From Anagrus nilaparvatae (taxonomy: Eukaryota > Arthropoda > Insecta > Hymenoptera > Mymaridae), in NCBI GenBank assembly GCA_022575985.1, contig JAKSXM010000288.1, forward strand, positions 6,537,501-6,601,500: 64,000 nt of DNA. Reading direction: 5' to 3'. Each line of letters starts with the position of its first letter. The stretch's first letter is position 1. Under the pieces are notes generated by a model. The model saw only the letters and a program-made list of their open reading frames with translations. It did not search any database and was not told where the DNA came from. This document shows positions 23,909 through 34,416 of this stretch, in pieces. Position numbers and translations under genes: made by a program.

Positions 23909-25035
23909 CTGTAATAAAAAATAATAACTTATAATTTTAAATTTATTTTATAATTAAAAAAAAGAGAGTAATGAAACAATAATTTTCTATAGCAAGCAAT
24001 GGTGATAAGAATTATTGAATTATTTCATTAACAATAATTAATTGATTTGATTTTTTTAAAAAAATTTTAATTAGCCATTTAAGGTATAGGTTAAGTTTTT
24101 ACAAAAATTTTAACGAACTGAACAGGTCGGTGAACTAAACCGTTATGAGAGCGGTAGACACGCGTGCGGTGCAGTATTCAATGACGCGTCTAGATAATTC
24201 TAGAGATTTTTTCCCATGATATTCTTATGTTTTGTTGGTAAAAAAGGAGGCTTATATGAAAGGTTATTGACTCGAAAATACACAATCAAAACTTCACAAC
24301 TACAACAACACATAGAAGATCAAAATAATATTTATTTTCAATAAATAAAGGGCAATGCACGAACAAAAATTAATTTTACCATCCACATAGTTGATAAAAA
24401 AAATAATAAAATTTAAAAAGAAAATGGACGTCCATTTTATTTTTAAATTTTAGTTAGTATTTTTAAAATCAACAGAATTAATTTTGTTAATTTGTACCAC
24501 TTATTTTTCAGCTTTTACCTTTCTTATCATTTTTTTTTAAATAAAGTATGAAATTTAAAAATAAAAAAAAAATCATTATGCAAAATAAAAGTAGAGGGGT
24601 TTTCTGAAAATAGAAAAATTGTATTTATCACATACAAAAAAATTAATTATATAGGAGAACAAATGAAAATTTTTGATTTGTATATTATGAATTTATTATA
24701 GATTATACTCTAAAATAATTTTAGAATACACAAAAAATAATTTTATTCAATTTTTTATTGAAAATAAATTTTTCAAAAATTAGCATTTTTTTTTAATTTT
24801 ATGAATTAGAATACATATTTATACATGTACAGTACTACATTAATTAGATATTAAATACAAATTTATTTTTTTACATTATATAATTATAACTATAAGTCAA
24901 TTAGTTTTTTATTTCTAAAATACCAAAAACAAAAAGAATAAAAATTTAACTTCATTTGTTCAATTAAAAATTAAAACTATTTAAATGCAAGGCTTACATA
25001 AAAAATAATTATTAATAGTTAAGCCCCAGGTTAAG
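23909..25035. other. AT-rich stretch between RPA-like exons 2 and 3
   Basis: Intronic or intergenic. No further exon with good splice sites was found. A GC-richer patch with two ACGCGT motifs (about 24139-24200) is unexplained. Confidence 0.5.
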
Positions 25036-25594
25036 TCAAGGATATTGTACTGCATTATTATGTGGAAAAGTACCAATTACTTCAATTGTTGTAACCATTC
25101 CAACCAGCAATTCATCATTTCTGTTACTGGTTTTTAATGCTTCGATACTGAGAACTGCTCGTAGTTGAATTATGGGGAGGAATCTTTTGATATCCTGGTT
25201 CCACAAAGTAACTGCTCTTCTTCGTTCATTGTTGCTTAGAAAGAACCTTAAACAATGATGGATCCCATTATTGCGAGTTGGAAAAGGGACAACTGCTGTT
25301 ATTTCATCCACAAATCCTATTATATCACTGTAAAAAGAAACATTTTCTAAATGACTTATATAAGAAAAATCAGAGCAAAATAAATTTTATAAAAATAAGA
25401 TTTGCATGACTCAAATTTCTGAATTAATTTAAAGAAATTATACTTTTAGAATATATTTTAAGAAAAAACATAACTTGTCTTACAGAATAATAATTTATTT
25501 TTGTTACTTACATCAAATCTTCATTTGAATATATTTCTTCAAAGATTTGGTTTGAAGAAAACTCATTGATAGCTACAACTTTAGAAGTTGTCAT
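25036..25594 (-). CDS. RPA-like OB-fold protein, two exons, 124 aa
   Basis: Exon 1 (25594-25512) starts ATG and ends at a GTAAGT donor. Exon 2 (25327-25036) follows a TTTTTACAG acceptor and ends TGA; together they give 125 codons. Residues about 28-100 show an RPA70-type OB fold: IIGFVDEITAVV, then LRFFLSNNERRRAVTLWNQD, then PIIQLRAVLSIEALK. The family binds single-stranded DNA without catalysis. Lying at the 5' side of a RepHel gene inside the same Helitron suggests a role in coating the displaced strand. Exon 2 resembles exon 3 downstream in sequence and acceptor phase, so exon 1 could splice to either. The stop directly after the OB fold makes this a one-domain product; it may instead be a decayed alternative exon. 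Confidence 0.72.
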
Positions 25595-25806
25595 TATAAA
25601 AAAAAATTATTCAAACAAAAGTATATATATATATTACACTCAAATGAAAAACTTTTATATTAAAATTATTAAGTTAAATTGTTTTTTTTTAAAAATTCTA
25701 GGTTAGAGTTTTAATTATCAAATTAAAATAAATTTTTTTCAAGTCGATGAAATGTTTTTTTAAATTCTAGGTTATAGTTTTAAATTGGTAAACAATGTAA
25801 CAATAT

Positions 25807-25920
25807 AAGATATAGTACGTATATGTATTATGCGAACCAATCAGAATGATTCTTTAGCTATAACAATGAAAACAGACCCTAGCAACCGTTGCGATGAGCA
25901 ATGAACTTTTTAGGAAAGGA
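25807..25920 (-). other. Helitron 5' terminal region
   Basis: From 25920 on the minus strand: TCCTTTCCTAAAAAGTTCAT, later CATTGTTATAGCTAAA and TCTGATTGGTT. The same blocks in the same order open the element at 54771, which identifies this as the conserved family 5' end. Confidence 0.88.
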
Positions 25921-26215
25921 TTTGAATATTTTCCAAATCTTTTTTCCTTTTTGTGAAATATTTTCATACGTACAGAGAAAAAATTTTTGTAATTTAAATA
26001 TTTTATTTTCTCTTATTTATAGTTTTACAGAATTAAACATCTGAATTTTATAAGTAAATAGAACATAATATAAACTAGCTAGAGCAAATAAATTTCAAAG
26101 ATTTTCAAATTTATTATCAACCCAACCTGATGCTTTTTTATGATTTTAATATTTTCCAAATCTTTGCGTTTTTCTTTGAAACACTGTTATATGTGCATAA
26201 AAAAATTTTATTTGT
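25921..26215. repeat. Right half of the Helitron target repeat and neighbour
   Basis: 25921-26100 continues the target repeat. 26100-26215 resembles 40880-40985 (TTTTAATATTTTCCAAATCT, ACTGTTATATGTGCATAAAA). Confidence 0.7.
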
Positions 26216-26607
26216 TCTTAAAAGTGAGGCTAAATCAAATTTTTATACATGTAATATAGGGCCTGGATCATTTATTCAGTCTCAATAATTGATATCGTCA
26301 TTATTGCATTAAATAACCGTAAAAAATTAAATTTCAAACCTCATGTACTTATAATTTTTTATCTAAGGCGGAAATATAATTTGTAATATTAATTTCAAAT
26401 TTTTTTCAATTTCTTAACCTGAAATCATATTATGCTCGGGGTCCTTTTATCTAGCGTCTCCATGATGTAGAGTAAAATAAACTGTACAATTCAATTAGTA
26501 GTTTAGAATTTTATTTATTTGTACACCAAAAATAATGAAAATACATTATACAATTGTGTAAAATTAATATACGTAAAAATTTACAAGGAAGCTAATGTAG
26601 TTAATTT

Positions 26608-26839
26608 TTAAATAACTGCTCGTGTAGTACACGCGCCAATAGGAATACCCTTACAATGTCCGCCACAGCAATCTTCTGGACGATAGCACTAAAAAGAATT
26701 AATTTAATAATTATGATAATAGTTTACTAATATCTAAACAGAAAAATAATTTACTTACTCTTTCACCGTTGGCTTTACAAGTAGCTTTTACCATTAAGGT
26801 TAAGGTAGTAAAAATTAAAAATAATAATAAGTATTTCAT
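26608..26839 (-). CDS. Secreted knottin-type cysteine-rich peptide, copy 1
   Basis: Two exons: 26839-26759 (27 codons) and 26688-26608 (26 codons plus TAA). The 70-bp phase-0 intron has a GTAAGT donor and TTTTTAG acceptor. The product has 53 residues. The first ~19 are a typical signal peptide (Lys, then a Leu/Phe/Thr core, ending V-K-A). The ~34-residue mature part has six cysteines spaced C-x6-C-x5-CC-x3-C-x7-C, the inhibitor cystine knot pattern. The intron falls just before the second cysteine. Such peptides are extracellular and include venom, immune and parasitism factors in arthropods; which applies here cannot be told. TATA element about 90 bp upstream and AATAAA near 26510-26519 downstream. 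The frame is intact. Confidence 0.85.
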
Positions 26840-26930
26840 TTTCAAGATGATTACAATTGAAGTACTGGATACAAGAAATTTTTATTCAGTTAAACGGAGT
26901 TTAAATTTAAAAAATTGAAATTCGATCTAG

Positions 26931-26940
26931 TATTTATATA
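26931..26940 (-). promoter_or_regulatory. TATA box of knottin copy 1
   Basis: TATATAAATA on the minus strand, 91 bp before the ATG, would place transcription start about 60-65 nt upstream of the ATG. Conserved in all four copies. Confidence 0.65.
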
Positions 26941-27452
26941 GAATAATGTCTTTATCAAATTTGATGTATTATTTAACTTTTTGATAAAAAAATTATTACT
27001 GTAAGTTGTGTCCCACATTTATTTGTCGACAAAGCATTATTATCATTATATAATTTATATACACCGGGAGCAGTGTACCTTCCTACAGACTTTTATACCT
27101 ACTGGAATTTTAGGGTTGATTCTTATATATTTTTGAATTGGTTCAAAGGTTTGGTTCATTTTAGGGTTGATTCTTATATATATTGAGCTGAAATGGCGTT
27201 TTTTAACATAGAACATGTTTATAGGAAGAGGGTACCCTGGAAGACTGAAAATCAAGAGGGGATCAAATTTTTCCGATTTAAGGAGAGGAGGTTCAAATGG
27301 GACTAAAAATAATTTCGATTTAGGGAATAATACGCGTTTTGGAATAATACGCGTTTAGGGAACCAGAATAGTTTGGGCTTAGAATCTTAACATTTAGTAA
27401 AAGTGATAATTAGAAATTATGAAAGTAATATCAAATTGTATTGTAATTTCTA

Positions 27453-28125
27453 GAGTTCCGCGATATCGATACGATACGATATTTTAAGTAATATCGTATC
27501 GATATCGAAAATATCGAAATATCGAGTTCTAAAATTTTTAAATTATAAATTATTTATTTTTTTGTCAAAATTTTTGTGTTTATCTTAAATTTATAAATTA
27601 TAATTAATATAATTAATAATTTTTTATAAAAAATTAATTCTTTTAAAAAAAGAAGAAAGAAAACGTGTTTTTAACATTATTTAAAAATTTTATCTAAATA
27701 TTAATAAATAATGGCTGAAATTGATAGTGAAAATAATAAAGTAACACTCAAAAAATATTTTACATATTCAAAAGATAAAAAAGGAAACAAAATTGGAATT
27801 TGCAATTTATGAAAAACTAAAAATATTGAAAAGATAATTAAAATTTATTAAATCCAGGTATTAAATAATGCACAATCAGAAACATTAACAACTGAATTAT
27901 CAAAAATGCAAAATAACTTTTTAACTGCTATAGAAACGGACAGTCGTACTAACAAATCGCTATCCATTTCATTAATAAAAACCGATATCGATATTATCGA
28001 AATATCGAGCCCTTTGATATCGATATCGTATCGAAAATAAGACATCAATATCGTATCGATATCGTATCGTTTTTCGATACGAAATCGATACGATATCGAT
28101 AAAATATCGAAGTATCGTGGAACTC
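27453..28125. mobile_element. hAT-derived element with ATATCG-rich ends
   Basis: The ends TAGAGTTCCGCGATATCGAT and ATCGAAGTATCGTGGAACTCTA are inverted, with many ATATCGATATCG subterminal repeats. No matching 8-bp flanks were found. It contains the BED-finger remnant at 27711. Confidence 0.65.
27711..27848 (+). pseudogene. BED zinc-finger remnant of a hAT transposase
   Basis: Starting at an ATG, 33 codons read into KKYFTYSKDKKGNKIGICNL, then TGA where the second finger cysteine would be expected, then KTKN. The aromatic Y-F pair followed by a C-x2-C start is the BED-finger layout found at the N-terminus of hAT transposases. The rest of the protein is absent. The same remnant, with the same stop, occurs at 34898, 42556 and 51996. 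Confidence 0.5.
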
Positions 28126-28360
28126 TAGGCGCCATTCACTGTTCATAACTGTCATTTCCATCCAGGTCAATTCTCAGAACCTTAAAATCTATATTTTTTG
28201 AAAACAGACCCATGAATAAATTTTGCAGAAATATTCGATTCCAGATTCGTAAAATTAGAATATATCAACATTTAGAATGGGATAATTTCTAAAATTCATT
28301 TTATGAAATCTTGTATTTCATAGTAAATTTATGCTTTTTACAAATAATAACTTCTGATAT

Positions 28361-29023
28361 ATTATTAGAATAATATTTTATCGTCCGATGATAATTGAAA
28401 TATGATAAATAGTATTTACTTTTATCGGTCTTTACGGACTATTATTATTATTTATCAATACAAATGAATGTAATTGATGAATAATATTTAAACTGCTTTA
28501 TTGTTAATGATCGCCAATAGCGTGTATCCATTAACAGCAGTTTAATAAATTTTTTCTAAATTAAAAATAAATTTTTAATTTAATTTTTATTTTGTTTCTT
28601 AGACGATAAAATATTATTCTAATAATATATAATTTCTGGCACTTGGTCGAATAGTTGCCTTCTTTGAGAGAGAATAAATGTATCATTGGTATCATCGAGT
28701 GTCGTCTCGTGCCGTAGCTTAGTTGGCTAAAGCGTCTATCCGGCAAATAGAAGATCACGAGTTCGATTCTCGTTGGCACTGATGGGGCATTTATTTTTTC
28801 TCAAAGATTTTTTTCTTAACATCTAAGAAACAAAATAAAAATTAAATTAAAAATTTATTTTTAATTTAGAAAAAATTTATTAAACTGCTGTTAATGGATA
28901 CACGCTATTGGCGATCATTAACAATAAAGCAGTTTAAATATTATTCATCAATTACATTCATTTGTATTGATAAATAATAATAATAGTCCGTAAAGACCGA
29001 TAAAAGTAAATACTATTTATCAT
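28361..29023. mobile_element. 663-bp insertion with perfect 202-bp inverted arms
   Basis: Flanked by the 17-bp direct repeat ATAATAACTTCTGATAT (28344-28360 and 29022-29038). The sister units at about 35476, 43134 and 52469 have the single-copy empty site. Arms 28402-28603 and 28822-29023 appear to be exact reverse complements. The ~218-bp loop holds a tRNA-like sequence. A long target duplication suggests target-primed (retro) insertion, which does not normally produce such arms. Confidence 0.85.
28709..28781 (+). tRNA. tRNA-like sequence (degenerate tRNA or SINE head)
   Basis: It has an A box (TAGCTTAGTTGGC), a five-pair anticodon stem TCTAT/ATAGA with loop CCGGCAA (would-be anticodon GGC), and a T arm ACGAG-TTCGATT-CTCGT with a B box. 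The acceptor pairs GTGCCG with TGGCAC, six pairs including one wobble. Position 33 is C rather than T and the seventh acceptor pair is missing, so it is more likely a tRNA-derived element than a working tRNA. Confidence 0.5.
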
Positions 29024-29680
29024 AATAACTTCTGATATTTAATAAAATTTGAAATTAATTATTAGGAATTACGAAATATCTGTTTTTCAATCCCTTTAAT
29101 TTTTGTTATTCTACAACAAAATACTTATAACTGGTTTGTGGTTTCGCACAACCAGCGATCATGGAACCTGTTAATTTATAACAGTTTTAACGTATACTGC
29201 CTAATTATTGTAAGTCCTGGAACCAAAATTAAAATAAATCCCGAAATATAAATTATTTAAGCCTGACTCCTACTTCAAATTATTCTGTCCCTGATTCAAA
29301 AATATTTTAATACCCCCCCCCTAAAAACGTCATTTCTTTACCCCCCCCTCCTAAAAACGTAACTTCTTCATCCATCTCTGCTGAGCTGGATTTTTTTAAA
29401 TACCCCATACAATGAACATGTTCCATGTTAAAATTCTTACATTTGACTTTCGGGATTCAAAAAATTGCCCTGGATGGACAACGGCAATTATAACCAGTGA
29501 ATGGCGCCCCTTAAAAGTTATACGCTAGCAAAGTTTTGGACATGGTGGGCGCTCGTCAAATACACTTTTTGCAAAAAAAACCTCCAGATTCGGATTCAGC
29601 ACATAAAAATACATAAGAATCAACCCTAACATTCCAGTAGGTATAAAAGTCTGTACAGGAAGGTACTCTGCTCCCGGTGT

Positions 29681-30080
29681 AATAACGCGTATTAATATTT
29701 GTCGATTTATATTTTATAATTTATGATGAAACTATGACTCAGAAAAAGTATGTCAGGCCTGCTGAAAAACGTGAACCGAATAAAGCAATTATATCTTTAT
29801 TGATAATAAAATAATTTTTTTTTAATATTCACGAAATAATTTTACGAATGTACATATTTTAGAGGGATTTAGGGCCACTGGAGCAAATGTTCAAAGAGCA
29901 GGTCATAGCCTTGAGCTGAGAAGCTTTTTTAGGGTCTTTTTACACCTCCCCCACTAAAAAGGTTTTTTTTATCAAGAATTTATTGTAAACCACCAGATAA
30001 GTGTTAAAAAATTTTTTTGAGTGGGAAAAATACGTTGACTTTAAAAAAAATTTTTTTTTGACTTTTTTTTATTTTTTAAA
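29681..30080. repeat. Unit spacer Y, copy 1
   Basis: Shared with units 2-4 (from about 36132, 43792 and 53131), beginning TATTAATATTTGTCGATTTA. No coding region. The 2.3-kb fold-back interrupts it at 30080/30081. Confidence 0.7.
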
Positions 30081-32369
30081 TGGGTCAATATTTGTGAACT
30101 GTATATGACTTTGCATGGGTGGGTCTCGAAATGTACTCCAAAGTATGTTTGGTCGAAAGTATATATAAAAAATATAATTTTCCCCAATTTTTAGCTTTTT
30201 AGATCCAATCCTCTATTTTTTACAGCGATTTTTGTTTTTTTCAATTTTTTGAAATTTTTAATTTTTGAGAAATTGATGTTCATTAATTTTTCTCGCAAAC
30301 GCGCACTTTACAATAAAATTTTTTTTCCTTATAGTATCCCATAGGAAATTTCCCGTAGAATTCGATTCTGGGGTCCAAATTTTTTTTTGAACTGCGCATG
30401 CGCGAGAAAATCAACTTTCTTGCTTTGCCTTTTCTAGCTTATATGCCTCAGCTGCAGACAGCTCAATTTTCATCCTGTTGGTCTCAAATTGTAGGTTTTT
30501 TCATATACTTTCAGCATATGAAATCATTTTTTTGGGTAAATTTAATTTAAAAGCACTAAAATTGAAAAATAGCGATTTTTAAAAAATCATTTTTCACAAA
30601 TTTTGAATTTTCCGCCAAGTCACGTGACCAAATGAAAATCTGACTAAAAATTCGGATTCAGAGGAAAATTTTACATAAGCATACTAATTTTCGTCTTATT
30701 TCATTAAAAAGTTTCTAAGATATCCCATTTTAAAGATAAAGATTAAAATTGACTTTTTTTAAAAAACCCTAAAAATGGGACTCTGACTTTAATTATCATA
30801 TCTGTTAAACAAATAATTATAAAAAGACGAGTAAAAATTTTTTGGAAACTAAGGGCTTGTAAAAAATTTTTGAGGCCTATAGAATTCGTTTCTTTTAAAA
30901 ATTAGAATTTTGGCAGCAATTTCAAAATTGGTCATTCTTGGGTAAGAATAGGGATTTGGTTTATTGACTATCGCCATGAGAGAATTAACAACAAATAAAT
31001 GTGGTGTACGGTAAATAAATGTTGATACGTATACCGAAAAAATGAGACCAATTGGAAGTATTTTGGTTAGCTGGCGAGGTTGCAGCTTTGTATTAAAGAT
31101 TATGAAAAAAATCCTATTTTTTAACATTGTCGTATTTTGTAGCTATTCTATCTTATTCTCAATTTTCCGAATTTTCTAGTTACCTAATGAAAATTTTGAC
31201 AAAATTTTCGGATTCCTCGAGAAATTTTACAAAAGACCCTCTTTTTGGAAAAGTTTTGGAACTTTCCGTAACGCTATAGAAATAAAAGAAATTGCAAAAT
31301 ACTAAATAACTACAAAATACCACAATGTTATCAAATAGAATTTTTTTGTAATCTTTAATACAAAGCTGCAAACTTGCCAGTTAACCAAAATAATTCCAAT
31401 TGGTCTCATTTTTTTGGTATAAGTGTCACCATTCAGTTACCGCACACTGCAATTATTTGTCGCTAAATCTCTCATGCCGATAGTCAATAAACCAAATGCC
31501 TATTCTTACCCCAAAATGACCAATTTTGAAATAGCTGACAAAATTCTAATTTTTAAAAGAAACGAGTTCTATAGGCCTCAAAAATTTTTTACAAGCCCTT
31601 AGTTTCCAAAAAATTTTTACTCGTCTTTTTATAATTATTTGTTTAACAGATATGATAATTAAAGTCAGAGTCCCATTTTTAGGGTTTTTTAAAAAAAGTC
31701 AATTTTAATCTTTATCTTTAAAATGGGATATCTTAGAAACTATTTAATTAAATAAGACGAAAATTGGTATGCTTATGTAAAATTTTTCGCTAAATCCGAA
31801 TTTTTAGTCAGATTTTAATTTGGTCACGTGACTTGGCGGAAAATTCAAAATTTGTGAAAAATGATTTTTTAAAAATCGCTATTTTTCAATTTTAGTGCTT
31901 TTAAATTAAATTTACCCAAAAAAATGATTTCATATGCTGAAAGTATATGAAAAAACCTACAATTTGAGACCAACAGGATGAAAATTGAGCTGTCTGCAGC
32001 TGAGGCATATAAGCTAGAAAAGGCAAAGCAAGAAAGTTGATTTTCTCGCGCATGCGCAGTTCAAAAAAAAATTTGGACCCCAGAATCGAATTCTACGGGA
32101 AATTTCCTATGGGATACTATAAGGAAAAAAAATTTTATTGTAAAGTGCGCGTTTGCGAGAAAAATTAATGAACATCAATTTCTCAAAAATTAAAAATTTC
32201 AAAAAATTGAAAAAAACAAAAATCGCTGTAAAAAATAGAGGATTGGATCTAAAAAGCTAAAAATTGGGGAAAATTATATTTTTTATATATACTTTCGACC
32301 AAACATACTTTGGAGTACATTCTGAGTCTTGAAAATCCAAACTGTATACACTTCACAAATATTGACCCA
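30081..32369. mobile_element. 2,289-bp fold-back element, ~1-kb arms
   Basis: The ends TGGGTCAATATTTGTGAA and TTCACAAATATTGACCCA are perfect inverted repeats, and arms of about 1 kb pair with few differences. Units 2-4 have TTTTTTAAATAATAATAATG at this point; comparison leaves only two extra bases (AA) as a possible target duplication. No transposase. Both arms contain a conserved GCGCATGCGC-bearing stretch (about 30395 and 32050). Confidence 0.82.
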
Positions 32370-33310
32370 AATAATAATAATGATAATATAAAGTTATTTC
32401 TTATACAAAAAAATATATTATAAACATTTTTTTTTAATTTTTTTTAATTTTTCAATTTTTAAAGAATATTAATGTTTTTTTCAATTTTTTTTATTTTTAC
32501 TATATTTGGATCTTTTAAAAACGAAAAAGACTCCTATATTTACTTCATTTCAAATTAAAATTGATTATTTGTTAAAAACAGTTAAATTTGAGTCTATTTA
32601 ATGGATAAAACGTTTTTATAGCCTATTATTTTTATATTTTATTTTATGCAATTTTTGTATTCTATTATTTTAAAAAATTTTAAATTATTAAATTACCTTA
32701 ATATTTGTATGTATTTACAATTATCCTCAGAGGATGCTAACAGCAGGGGCTTTGGGGACAAAAGCCCCTACAAAACAAAAAAGCAACCATAACCTACTTT
32801 TTAAAAGCTGTCTGATTTTTATTCCCCATTGCTACTAGAAACGTTTAAATATTATGAAAAGTTTAATAAATTTATCCCGACTAAATATTGCTCCCAAGTC
32901 TTTTTAAAATGCTTCAACTTGTATTTATAACGGTAATATTACTACCGTTTAATAATTTTACTATGAATTAGTAATATTACTACAAAAATAGTAAATTTAC
33001 TTTTTTTTTTAAAAAAATTATTTTTTTTCAAGCCAGATACAACTAAATATAGCTTTAGGAGTTGAGAAATACTTATTTTTATTGAAAAATACAATTTTGG
33101 CAGCAATTTAAAAATTGGTCATTTGGGTCCGAAAACGGGCATTTGGTTTATTGACTATAGCGATTAGACAATAGATGATGGATCATTGCGGGAATTAAAA
33201 AAAGGTACTTATATGGAAAAAATGAGACCAACTGGAAGTATTTTGGTTAATTTGCAAGGTTACAGCGTTATATGGAGGATATTTAATATTTTTTTATTTT
33301 TTCAAACATA
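32370..33310. repeat. Unit 1 distal part, truncated
   Basis: Matches 36530-37440 of unit 2, including the hairpin AGGGGCTTT..AAAAGCCCCT (about 32745) and the GTAATATTACTACCGTTT motif. Unit 1 stops at about 33288 and lacks the rest of the unit. Confidence 0.7.
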
Positions 33311-33963
33311 TGTGCATAAAAAAATTTTATTTGTTCTTATTTATAGTTTTACGGAATTTAACATCTGATTTTTGTAAGTAAAAAGAAAATAAAAACTCAC
33401 TAAAGCAGCTAAATTTTGCAATAGTCAAAAGATTTTATAAATTTTATATAAACTTAGCGCTTATTATTCTAGTGCTTTCAGAAGTGAATGGAATATTGTA
33501 AAATGAAATTGTAAAATGAAATTGAAATTACGCTGTTTGTGATGGACACTACATAAAAAGACCACAAGAACCGTGTTAAAAAGTGAGGCTAAATCAAATT
33601 TTTATACATGTATAGGGCCTGGATCATTTATTCAGTCTCAATAATTGATATCGTCATTATTGCATTAAATAACCGTAAAAAATTAAATTTCAAACCTCAT
33701 GTACTTATAATTTTTTATCTAAGGCGAAAATATAATTTGTAATATTAATTTCAAATTTTTTTCAATTTCTTAACCTGAAATCATATTATGCTCGGGGTCC
33801 TTTTATCTAGCGTCTCCATGATGTAGAGTAAAATAAACTGTACAATTCAATTAGTAGTTTAGAATTTTATTTATTTGTACACCAAAAATAATGAAAATAC
33901 ATTATACAATTGTGTAAAATTAATATACGTAAAAATTTACAAGGAAGCTAATGTAGTTAATTT

Positions 33964-34195
33964 TTAAATAACTGCTCGTGTAGTACACGCGCCAATAGGA
34001 ATACCCTTACAATGTCCGCCACAGCAATCTTCTGGACGATAGCACTAAAAAGAATTAATTTAATAATTATGATAATAGTTTACTAATATCTAAACAGAAA
34101 AATAATTTACTTACTCTTTCACCGTTGGCTTTACAAGTAGCTTTTACCATTAAGGTTAAGGTAGTAAAAATTAAAAATAATAATAAGTATTTCAT
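33964..34195 (-). CDS. Secreted knottin-type cysteine-rich peptide, copy 2
   Basis: Exons 34195-34115 and 34044-33964. Coding sequence and 70-bp intron appear identical to copy 1, so the same signal peptide and six-cysteine knot pattern are predicted. Offset from copy 1 is exactly 7,356 bp across the gene. The flanks differ: the 3' leader region has ATGTATAGGGCC where copies 1 and 4 have ATGTAATATAGGGCC. Confidence 0.85.
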
Positions 34196-34286
34196 TTTCA
34201 AGATGATTACAATTGAAGTACTGGATACAAGAAATTTTTATTCAGTTAAACGGAGTTTAAATTTAAAAAATTGAAATTCGATCTAG

Positions 34287-34296
34287 TATTTATATA
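34287..34296 (-). promoter_or_regulatory. TATA box of knottin copy 2
   Basis: TATATAAATA on the minus strand, same spacing to the ATG as in copy 1. Confidence 0.6.
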
Positions 34297-34416
34297 GAAT
34301 AATGTCTTTATCAAATTTGATGTATTATTTAACTTTTTGATAAAAAAAATATTACTGTAAAATGTGTCTCACATTTATTTGTCGACAAAACATTATTATC
34401 ATTATATAATTTATAT

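Larger units (their letters stand above)
9221..25920 (-). mobile_element. Complete autonomous-type Helitron, 16.7 kb
   Basis: Read on the minus strand, the element begins TCCTTTCCTAAAAAG at 25920 and ends in a short GC hairpin followed by GGTTGAATCTAG at 9221, inserted between A and T without target duplication. All three are Helitron hallmarks. The flanks rejoin to a sequence present uninterrupted elsewhere in the window, which fixes both ends. Contents in transcriptional order: RPA/OB-fold-like exons (25.6-18.2 kb, holding a nested 4.87-kb element), about 3.7 kb of AT-rich spacer with small MITEs, then the Rep-helicase gene. The helicase frame is intact, so the insertion is probably fairly recent; whether it is active cannot be seen. 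Confidence 0.93.
27061..29680. mobile_element. Terminal-inverted-repeat element 'ACACCGGGAGC', copy 1
   Basis: ACACCGGGAGCAGTGTACCT at 27061 is inverted at 29680. Pairing extends inward through GACTTTTATACCTACTGGAA and AGGGTTGATTCTTA. A second inner inverted pair (GGCGCCATTCACTG with CAGTGAATGGCGCC) continues the arms. A clear target duplication is not seen. It carries the ATATCG-rich hAT remnant (27453-28125) and the insertion at 28361-29023. Copy 1 and copy 4 share a segment of about 150-200 bp (27203-27420) missing from copies 2 and 3. Confidence 0.7.

Noticed and set aside
28561..28779. 72-codon minus-strand frame
   Set aside because: It runs antisense through the tRNA-like sequence and inverted arm; no domain.
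28709..28781. A functional tRNA with GGC anticodon
   Set aside because: C at position 33 and an incomplete acceptor stem make a working tRNA unlikely; kept as tRNA-like.
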